Positions 34,234 through 40,140 of a DNA stretch of 40,140 nt are shown one piece after another. The position numbers and the translations under genes were made by a program. This stretch comes from Alphaproteobacteria bacterium (GTDB taxonomy: Bacteria; Pseudomonadota; Alphaproteobacteria; RF32; CAG-239). The notes beneath the pieces were generated by a model that was not told the origin of the DNA, did not search any database, and saw only the letters and a program-made list of their open reading frames with translations. Location of the stretch: NCBI GenBank assembly GCA_017475935.1, contig JAFVEP010000013.1, positions 1 to 40,140 of the forward strand, written 5' to 3'. Position 1 is the first letter of the stretch; every line of letters begins with the position of its first letter.

Positions 34234-35548
34234 CATCTGGCTCCAATTTAAGCACGACTGTATCCGGCTCACCGTTTTGCATGAACAAAAGTTGAACATT
34301 GCCTTTATGTTGAGCCTGTTTTATCTTCACTTGCAAGTCTTCAACGCCAAAAACCGGTTTATCGTTCACACGAACAAAACGATCACCTATTTTAATGCCT
34401 TTGGAAGCAATTTCTGATAATGGATCAATGGATATAATCACGAATTCACGGTTAACTTCGTCAAAATAGGCTTTCAGTCCCAACTTTTCAAAATAAACCG
34501 CATCACGTACCTTGTATTTATCTATTCCGAGAGAAGCAAAACTTTGTAATGCCGGAATTTTCTGCAAAGAATCCGTTTCACTTTTGCGTTCAGATTCTTG
34601 CGGCATCTTGGATATTGTGATTTCCAATTCGATTTCTTCTCCGTCACGATCAATTAACACAGGTATAACGCTATCCGGACTTTTTTGCGCAATTCCCAGT
34701 GAAAACATACGCGGATTTTTCAGCGATACATCCGCCGCTTTTTTGAAGATATCTCCGACTCTTACTCCTGCTTTTTCCGCCGGAGAACCCTCGATTAATG
34801 TTTCGACAATGAGTTGTTTTCCATCGGCACCATCAGCAGAATGTATTTCTTTCATGCCGATACCGAGCCAGCCGCGTTCAACCGTTTTATTTTTTTTGAG
34901 CTGACCAACCACCCAACGAACAATATTTGAAGGTGTAGCAAAGCCGACGCCGGAAAATTTGCCGTCAGTCGAAAAGATGGCTGTATTCATGCCGACAATT
35001 TCGCCATCCGTATTAAACAGCGGTCCGCCTGAATTTCCCTGACTGATTGCCGCATCCGTCTGCAAAAAATTATCATACGGTCCTTTTTCGATATCACGCT
35101 CTTTGGCAGAAATAATTCCGAGCGATACACTGTTTCCGAGACCGAAAGGATTGCCTACGGCAAAAACCCGATTTCCGACACGAACGCGATCGGAATCGGC
35201 AAATACAGCCGGTTCGAATCCGACCGGATGATCAGCCTTAAGCAAGGCAACATCCGTTTTTTTATCCCAACCGGTCAACTGAGCTGAAAAATGCTCTCCT
35301 TGACTTGTCACAATTAAAATTTTTTCAGCATCTTCCGTCACATGCGCATTGGTCACAACATACCCGTCGGCACCAACCACAAATCCTGCCCCCAAAGCCT
35401 GAGTACCTTCCTTGGTATCAACAACAATGCTCACCACCGAATCATAGACCGAATCAATCACATCTTCCAGCGGCAACGTTTCTGCTCGAGTTACGGTCGC
35501 ACCAAAAAATAGCATCACAGAAAAAACATAAGTCAGTTTTGTTAGCAT
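34220..35548 (-). CDS. Periplasmic Deg/HtrA serine protease
   Basis: 442 residues with a signal peptide (YVFSVMLFFGATVTRAE). The trypsin-like domain has the full triad: His69 (VTNAHV), Asp99 (KTDVALLK) and Ser173 (GNSGGPLF). Two PDZ domains follow (about 225-310 with GWLGIGMKEI, and 345-430 with GIKIGDRFVRVNDKPV). DegP-type proteases remove misfolded envelope proteins. The start codon overlaps the hflC stop by one base (TGATG). HflK-HflC-Deg is a common alphaproteobacterial arrangement. Confidence 0.95.
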   Translation of the reverse strand: MLTKLTYVFSVMLFFGATVTRAETLPLEDVIDSVYDSVVSIVVDTKEGTQALGAGFVVGADGYVVTNAHVTEDAEKILIVTSQGEHFSAQLTGWDKKTDVALLKADHPVGFEPAVFADSDRVRVGNRVFAVGNPFGLGNSVSLGIISAKERDIEKGPYDNFLQTDAAISQGNSGGPLFNTDGEIVGMNTAIFSTDGKFSGVGFATPSNIVRWVVGQLKKNKTVERGWLGIGMKEIHSADGADGKQLIVETLIEGSPAEKAGVRVGDIFKKAADVSLKNPRMFSLGIAQKSPDSVIPVLIDRDGEEIELEITISKMPQESERKSETDSLQKIPALQSFASLGIDKYKVRDAVYFEKLGLKAYFDEVNREFVIISIDPLSEIASKGIKIGDRFVRVNDKPVFGVEDLQVKIKQAQHKGNVQLLFMQNGEPDTVVLKLEPDDAAH

Positions 35549-36423
35549 CAGCGTTCTTTCAATGACTTGTTAAAATATTTGAAAAATTCCGAATCCGGTG
35601 TCAAGACCAAGGATGTTTCATCGGCAGCCAAAGATTTACGATATGCATCAAGCATACGATAAAATTCATAAAATTCTACATCCTGTCCGACAATTTCATT
35701 CCACAAACGGACCGCCTGTTTATCACCCTCACCGCGCGTAATCTGTGCATTTTTTTCAGCTTCGGCAACAATAATTGTTGCTTCTTTATCAGCAGTAGCA
35801 CGGATATTTTGTGCTTGTTGCTGACCCTTGGCACGAAATTCTTTTGCATCACGTTCACGCTCGGTTTTCATGCGGTCGTTAATGGCCTGCATGACTTCAA
35901 TCGGTAAATCTGCTCTGCGAATCCGCACATCGGCAACACTGACACCGATGGCCTCGGCATCTTTTTTCACGGTTGCGCTGATATCACGCATAATCTGTGT
36001 CCGTTGCTCTGACAGCAATTCAGTCAATGTTACTTTACCTAAGACCTTACGCAAAGACGAATTGACGATTTCCGCCAACTTGCTGCGTGCCTGTTCTTCT
36101 GTGCGTACAGTTTGATAAAACTTCAAAGGATCAATAATTTTATAGCGGGTAAAACTATCGACATCCAAACGTTTTTTATCATTCAAGACAACCTCTTGCG
36201 CCGGCGGATCTAAGTTCAGCAGGCGCGCATCATAAAACACAACATTTTGAACAAACGGCACTTTAAATTTCAGCCCCGGTTCGGTAACCAAACGCACCGG
36301 CTCACCGAATTGCAGAACAATCGCTTGTTCAGGCTGATAGACCACATAAACGGAACTGAACAGAACAATCGCAACAGCGCCCAAAACAACGACAATACCC
36401 TGTAAAAAACCAAACTTATTCAT
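35548..36423 (-). CDS. hflC: HflC, modulator of FtsH protease (SPFH/band 7)
   Basis: 291 residues with one N-terminal transmembrane helix (GIVVVLGAVAIVLFSSVYVVY) and the SPFH domain (QAIVLQFGEPVRLVTEPGLKFKVPFVQNVVFYDARLL), then a long Ala/Glu/Gln coiled coil. HflC forms a membrane cage with HflK around FtsH. The ATG is preceded by a run of G that reaches back into the hflK stop codon and must act as the ribosome site. Confidence 0.95.
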   Translation of the reverse strand: MNKFGFLQGIVVVLGAVAIVLFSSVYVVYQPEQAIVLQFGEPVRLVTEPGLKFKVPFVQNVVFYDARLLNLDPPAQEVVLNDKKRLDVDSFTRYKIIDPLKFYQTVRTEEQARSKLAEIVNSSLRKVLGKVTLTELLSEQRTQIMRDISATVKKDAEAIGVSVADVRIRRADLPIEVMQAINDRMKTERERDAKEFRAKGQQQAQNIRATADKEATIIVAEAEKNAQITRGEGDKQAVRLWNEIVGQDVEFYEFYRMLDAYRKSLAADETSLVLTPDSEFFKYFNKSLKER

Positions 36424-36427
36424 TGTT

Positions 36428-36436
36428 CCCCCCCCC
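36428..36436 (-). repeat. Nine-G tract at the hflK-hflC junction
   Basis: Nine consecutive G on the minus strand start with the G of the hflK TAG stop and end five bases before the hflC ATG. The tract serves as the Shine-Dalgarno region of hflC. Confidence 0.85.
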
Positions 36437-37479
36437 TATTTTTGCTGACTGTTCAAAGACAAAACCGGTAACAAGTTACCTTTTTGCGACGGATCAATAA
36501 TCACCTTATTGGCCTTCTGCAAAACATCTTCCATAGCATCCAAATACATTTTCTTTACCGTCACAGTTTTGCCGTCTTTATAGGCTTCATAAACCGAGGC
36601 AAATCTTTTGGCTTCACCTTCCGCTTTATTAATGGTCGCCGCCCGATAGGCCTCAGCATCTTGTGAAATTTGCGCTGCTTTACCGCGTGCCTTTGGCAAT
36701 ACTTCATTACGATAAGCTTCGGCTTCGTTTTTGAAACGTTCCATATCTGCTTTGGCACGCTGCACTTCATTAAAAGCGTCAACAACCACTCTCGGCGGAT
36801 CAGCTTTTTGCAACTTAACACGAACGATAACAATTCCTGCATTAAACTCGTCTAGAACTCTTTGCAGTTCTTCTTTTGTTTCATCTTCAACTTTTCCGCG
36901 GTCACCGGTAATAATCGGTTGCATTTCCGACTGTCCGACAATTTCTCTGAGTACGGACTGAGCTGCAACACTGACCGTATTATCCGGACTGCGCATGCTG
37001 AACAGATAATCTTTGGCATTTTTTATTTTCCACACCACTGTCAAATTGATATCGACAATGTTTTCATCGCCGGTCAGCATGTGGCTTTCCGTAAAAGCAT
37101 TATTACGATAGTCACGATTATCCGTCGATCCGAGATTAATGCTTCGTTCTTGCGTAACATTCACTTTCATGACTTCCTCAATCGGCATCGGTAAATGATA
37201 ATGCAAGCCGGCATCTGTTGTTTCAACATATTTTCCGAAGCGCAGAACAACCCCCTGCTCGCTTGGCTGAACCTGATAAAATCCTGATGCCAGCCATAAG
37301 GCAACAACCAACATCACACCATACTTAATATAACCGCCGAAATGATCTTGCGGAGAACGCATTTTCGCTATTTTAGCAAAATCAACAATCTTAGCTTTTT
37401 TGAGAATTTCACCGTCAGCAGTCCAAATTTCTTCGCTGCCGTCATTTTCATTATCCCACGGATTTTTATTCTTGACCAT
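36436..37479 (-). CDS. hflK: HflK, modulator of FtsH protease (SPFH/band 7)
   Basis: 347 residues. A short charged N-terminus (KNKNPWDNENDGSEE) precedes one transmembrane helix (about 52-70, YGVMLVVALWLASGFYQV) and the SPFH domain (QPSEQGVVLRFGKYVETTDAGLHYHLPMPIEEV). A coiled coil follows (PKARGKAAQISQDAEAYRAATI). It pairs with HflC. GAGGAAAAATC precedes the ATG. First gene of hflK-hflC-deg-holC. Confidence 0.95.
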   Translation of the reverse strand: MVKNKNPWDNENDGSEEIWTADGEILKKAKIVDFAKIAKMRSPQDHFGGYIKYGVMLVVALWLASGFYQVQPSEQGVVLRFGKYVETTDAGLHYHLPMPIEEVMKVNVTQERSINLGSTDNRDYRNNAFTESHMLTGDENIVDINLTVVWKIKNAKDYLFSMRSPDNTVSVAAQSVLREIVGQSEMQPIITGDRGKVEDETKEELQRVLDEFNAGIVIVRVKLQKADPPRVVVDAFNEVQRAKADMERFKNEAEAYRNEVLPKARGKAAQISQDAEAYRAATINKAEGEAKRFASVYEAYKDGKTVTVKKMYLDAMEDVLQKANKVIIDPSQKGNLLPVLSLNSQQK

Positions 37480-37515
37480 GATTTTTCCTCTTGTAAAAAA
37501 AATAATTCATGCCAT

Positions 37516-37544
37516 AAGATAATCTGAACGAAATATAAAAACAA
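37516..37544 (-). promoter_or_regulatory. Promoter of the hflK operon
   Basis: On the minus strand TTGTTT (37539-37544), 17-base spacer, TATCTT (37516-37521). Located in the 100-base divergent region shared with mrp. Confidence 0.45.
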
Positions 37545-37579
37545 TCAATACGCAAAAAATATCCACATTGGAGAAAAAA

Positions 37580-38581
37580 ATGGAAAGAGATGATCTTATC
37601 AATGTTATAAGCGAATATTTCCCGCGCGAGCATCTGGCAGAAGTCCGAACAGTCGGAAAACGCATCATTGCTGAATTTAAAAATACGGATGAAAATCAAA
37701 CACAAGCCGATTTGCTGAAAAAGAAGCTGGAAGAACTCTGTCCCGACTATAAGATCAACCTTCTTTTCACACACGAACAAGCCCGCAATATCGGCGTTCA
37801 AGCGATAGAAAAATGGAATATCGGCGGTGTTAAAAAAATCATCGGCATTGCCTCCGGCAAAGGCGGAGTCGGCAAATCAACCACAGCCGTTAATTTAGCA
37901 TTGGCGTTAGCGAATCAGAATCAAAAAGTGGCCTTGGTTGATGCTGATATCTATGGGCCATCCGTACCGACAATGCTCGGATACGAGGGACTTCCTCTCC
38001 TTAGTCCGGACGGAGAGCATTTTGCCCCGTTTTGCGAACATGGAATTAAATCTGTTTCCGTAGGATCGCTGATTGACCGCAACACCCCTTTAATATGGCG
38101 CGGAGCGAAAGCATGCGGCGCGATCGAACAGCTCATCACCGAAACGGCATGGGGTGATATTGATATCATGGTCATTGATATGCCTCCCGGAACCGGCGAC
38201 ATTTTAATTACACTGTCTCAACGCATTGATTTTTCCGGAATTGTCATTATTTCGACACCGCAGGATATTGCCTTAATTGATGCTATCAAAGGGGTCAACA
38301 TGTTCAAAAAAATGGGAACACCGATATTGGGCATTATTGAAAACATGAGTTATTTTGTCTGCCCGCACTGCGGAAAACAATCAGATATTTTCGGTTATCA
38401 CGGCGCTAAAGAGACGGCCTTGCAGATGGGCGAAAACTTTTTGGGCGAAATTCCTCTTCGTCTTGAAATTCGCCAAACTGCCGACAGCGGAACTCCTTTG
38501 GTTGTCGCCGAGCCGGATAGTCCGTATACGAAAGCCTATGAAGACATTGCCCGACAAATCGTCACCAAATTGGGCTTATAA
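37580..38581 (+). CDS. mrp: Mrp/ApbC-type P-loop iron-sulfur carrier
   Basis: ATG 37580 follows GGAG (37570-37573); 333 residues. An N-terminal MIP18-like segment (about 1-75) is followed by the deviant Walker A GKGGVGKST (93-101), VDADIYGPSVPTMLG, MVIDMPPGTGD and the cluster-binding CPHC (261-264), all typical of Mrp/NBP35 proteins. They bind and hand over 4Fe-4S clusters in the cytosol as homodimers. The gene stands alone, divergent from hflK. Confidence 0.95.
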   Translation: MERDDLINVISEYFPREHLAEVRTVGKRIIAEFKNTDENQTQADLLKKKLEELCPDYKINLLFTHEQARNIGVQAIEKWNIGGVKKIIGIASGKGGVGKSTTAVNLALALANQNQKVALVDADIYGPSVPTMLGYEGLPLLSPDGEHFAPFCEHGIKSVSVGSLIDRNTPLIWRGAKACGAIEQLITETAWGDIDIMVIDMPPGTGDILITLSQRIDFSGIVIISTPQDIALIDAIKGVNMFKKMGTPILGIIENMSYFVCPHCGKQSDIFGYHGAKETALQMGENFLGEIPLRLEIRQTADSGTPLVVAEPDSPYTKAYEDIARQIVTKLGL

Positions 38582-38626
38582 AATTTTATTACTCATTTTG
38601 CATTTTGTTCCTTTATAAAAAAAGAC

Positions 38627-38653
38627 TTGACTTTTGCTGCGGGGGGGTAATGT
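38627..38653 (+). promoter_or_regulatory. Pseudopilin promoter with a G-tract in the spacer
   Basis: TTGACT (38627-38632) and TAATGT (38648-38653) are separated by 15 bases, of which seven consecutive G (38641-38647) touch the -10. Lengthening the tract by one or two G would give the optimal 16-17-base spacer. Layout resembles known slip-strand phase-variable promoters. Confidence 0.45.
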
Positions 38654-38689
38654 GAAAAAAAATATTTTTAAATAGATGGATTCACCCCC

Positions 38690-38726
38690 TATTTTTCACT
38701 TGCAAAGCGAAAAATTCACGGGGCCT
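38690..38726 (+). promoter_or_regulatory. Imperfect palindrome in the pseudopilin leader
   Basis: ATTTTTC and GAAAAAT arms (about 38692-38717) around CTTGCAAAG-like centre, flanked by CCCC on the left and GGGG on the right. It can form a hairpin in the mRNA leader or be an operator; role unknown. Confidence 0.4.
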
Positions 38727-38756
38727 CCCAAATCTTAAAGCAAAAGAAGAAGTAAC

Positions 38757-39488
38757 ATGAGAACAAAAACAAACATTTTCCTAACAATCCTGCGGCAGGA
38801 GTGCGCCGGAAATGCGCCGCAAGTTTCGAACGACTTGTACAACCAAAGGTACACAAGTGAGAAACTTGCAAGCAGATACAAGCAGAGCGGAAGAAGTATG
38901 ATTGAGATGCTCGGCGTTCTCGCCATAATCGGTGTCCTGACCGTTGGTTCAATCACCGGCTATTCACATGCCATGCGCCGACACCTCCTCAACAAACAGC
39001 GCGAGCAGTATAGCTACATCTTAAGCGCCGTCGAAACAAATCACGATATGATCAATCTCAATACACCAAATCTGCCGGCTCATTTTACTTCTGTCTTAAA
39101 AACTTTTGGTTGGATTCCCGAAGAAATGATCAAAGATGATACTCGTTATATCTATGACGTTTTTAAAAATCGAATTTATTTCTATAAATGGGAGAACAAC
39201 TATATGGGACTGCTCTTGTATCTAGAAACCCCAAATGCTTATGAACAATGCACCAATTTATATCAAGTAATGAAACAGTATCACACATTTTTATTGAGTA
39301 CTGTCGTAGCCAAGGAAATCAATGGAAGTTTCAACTACCAGAACCATTATCATGGCGATCAATATCCCTCTTGTATCAACCGCCAAGAAGTGTGTATTCG
39401 CAACTTGACCTTATCGCAGATTTCTCAGCTTTGTCAAGTCTGTAACGATACAGAAGACTACTGCATTCTTTATATACTGTGGAAATAA
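38757..39488 (+). CDS. Type IV pilin/pseudopilin-like protein with long leader
   Basis: 243 residues. GRSMIEMLGVLAIIGVLTVGSITGYSHAM (about residues 45-73) is a class III-like N-terminus: a Gly before the cut, Glu at +5 and a long hydrophobic helix. The +1 residue would be Arg instead of the usual Phe/Met, and the leader before the cut is about 45 residues, far longer than the usual 6-25. The mature part is rich in Tyr, Asn and Cys (YEQC, YPSC, EVC, LCQVC, DYC), suggesting disulfides. No pilus assembly genes are nearby. AAGAAG precedes the ATG. It could be a minor pilin or a secreted pilin-like protein; the role is unknown. Confidence 0.75.
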   Translation: MRTKTNIFLTILRQECAGNAPQVSNDLYNQRYTSEKLASRYKQSGRSMIEMLGVLAIIGVLTVGSITGYSHAMRRHLLNKQREQYSYILSAVETNHDMINLNTPNLPAHFTSVLKTFGWIPEEMIKDDTRYIYDVFKNRIYFYKWENNYMGLLLYLETPNAYEQCTNLYQVMKQYHTFLLSTVVAKEINGSFNYQNHYHGDQYPSCINRQEVCIRNLTLSQISQLCQVCNDTEDYCILYILWK

Positions 39489-39681
39489 AATCTCCCTTTA
39501 TTATGGACGAACCGAAACCATAGTTATCCGCCGAATCATTACCCCAAAAGTCCGTGGCAAACTGCGGATAATTACCATTTATCCCCTGAGATTGATAATA
39601 ATCGAGAAGCTTTCCTTCGCACTTGTCCCGTGCAAACTGATACGCCAACTCATCCCGCGTTGAAAACCCGTTATGATCCAC
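39376..39681 (-). pseudogene. Antisense ORF, possible remnant of an unrelated gene
   Basis: A 101-codon minus-strand frame (GTG at 39681) reads NGFSTRDELAYQFARDKCEG and QFATDFWGNDSADNYG, which look protein-like. The homologous-looking part extends upstream (GDDGIDSYG) to a TAG just before 39710. The last 37 codons lie antisense to the pilin gene and are probably meaningless. There is no ribosome site. I read 39490-39710 as a broken scrap rather than a gene. Confidence 0.35.
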
Positions 39682-39875
39682 CCCGTAACTATCTATTCCG
39701 TCATCACCCTAAACTACAACGCACAAAGCATATAATATGTTATATGCTTTACATAAAAAAAGCTTCGTATAATTTACAAAATGTCGTAGGAATTATTTAA
39801 AAAACATTATTCAGTGTCTATCAAGCATAATCATCAAAACGTATCCATAAAACACGAAATAGAAACAGCAATAAA

Positions 39876-39903
39876 AAAGAGGAGCCTCAGCTCCTCCTTT
39901 TTA
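39876..39903 (-). terminator. Terminator of the right-edge gene
   Basis: Stem AGGAGC / GCTCCT with loop CTCA, flanked by an A-run and T-run, about 25 bases after the stop at 39928. Confidence 0.8.
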
Positions 39904-39927
39904 TTCAGAAAATTATACCTGTCTTTA

Positions 39928-40140
39928 TTAATATTGACGAACAACCGGTTGCTGAACAGGAACAACCTGCTGGCCCGGAAGGCAATGTCCATCGGTACAT
40001 ACTTCCGCACGATTGAACGGACGTGTTTCATACGAAGTCGATTCAAAAGTACGTGGTTCATACACTGTACGATATGTCGTATTTTTATAAACAACCTTTA
40101 CCGGTGTTCTAACCGTATATTCTCTTGCCGGACAACCGCC
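39928..40140 (-). CDS. C-terminal part of a Tyr/Val-rich protein, unknown function (5' end outside window)
   Basis: Seventy codons are visible before the TAA at 39928-39930. The frame reads CPAREYTVRTPVKVVYKNTT and continues RTVYEPRTFESTSYETRPF, then EVCTDGHCLPGQQVVPVQQPVV. Alternating Val/Tyr/Thr suggests beta structure; C-x4-H-C with an upstream Cys could be a disulfide pair, and the end is Pro/Gln/Val-rich. It resembles small exported proteins, but the signal region is not in the window. A terminator follows. Confidence 0.65.
   Translation of the reverse strand, partial: GGCPAREYTVRTPVKVVYKNTTYRTVYEPRTFESTSYETRPFNRAEVCTDGHCLPGQQVVPVQQPVVRQY

Noticed and set aside
39834-40094. 86-codon minus-strand ORF at the right edge
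   Set aside because: It is a shadow of the better frame ending at 39928 and runs through the terminator at 39876-39903.

Overview
The window is typical low-to-medium GC, densely packed chromosome of a Gram-negative bacterium. Most translations look alphaproteobacterial: GyrA, EF-Ts, S2, HflKC next to a Deg protease, and PtsN and HPF next to the Lpt genes. A pseudopilin with an R-S-M-I-E mature N-terminus is of a kind I associate with uncultured gut Alphaproteobacteria. That lineage is an inference from gene order and protein style, not from a database search.

Layout. Positions 1-1429 (-) hold the 5' part of an exported repeat protein built of phage-tail-fibre-like modules; it runs off the left edge. 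Positions 1700-3950 hold an ankyrin-repeat gene with an in-frame stop, a decapitated RND efflux pump fragment and tcdA. Positions 3953-9399 (-) carry a phosphoethanolamine transferase, endonuclease I and gyrA. Positions 9.5-14 kb are an accessory stretch: a lipoprotein, small proteins, tRNA-Ala(GGC), a SIMPL-domain protein, and a large lipoprotein with an HEWWH zinc-protease-like motif. Positions 14.0-18.7 kb (+) are an HlyD/YbhFSR-type ABC exporter operon whose double ATPase has a TGA codon inside the second Walker A. Positions 18.8-24.3 kb (+) are lptF-lptD-surA-rsmA. Positions 24.3-28.5 kb (-) carry a DUF805 protein, tsf, rpsB and an exported protein of unknown function. Positions 28.7-29.5 kb hold two small SD-less genes. 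Positions 29.6-33.7 kb (-) are kdsD, a fused lptC-lptA, lptB, hpf and ptsN. Positions 33.8-37.5 kb (-) are hflK-hflC-deg-holC. Positions 37.6-40.1 kb carry mrp, a pseudopilin with a G-tract promoter, an antisense ORF remnant and the 3' end of an exported protein.

The main theme is envelope biogenesis. The window encodes much of the lipopolysaccharide route: KdsD for Kdo precursor synthesis, LptB and LptF in the inner-membrane transporter, the LptC-LptA bridge, LptD in the outer membrane, SurA as LptD/OMP chaperone, and a phosphoethanolamine transferase that may decorate LPS. The route looks streamlined. LptC and LptA are one polypeptide, lptG is not between lptF and lptD, and kdsC, rpoN and pdxA are missing from their customary slots. 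A second theme is gene decay (ankyrin gene, RND pump, ABC ATPase), which suits a host-associated lineage under reduction but could partly be assembly or polymorphism error. No CRISPR array, rRNA, insertion sequence or prophage block was seen.
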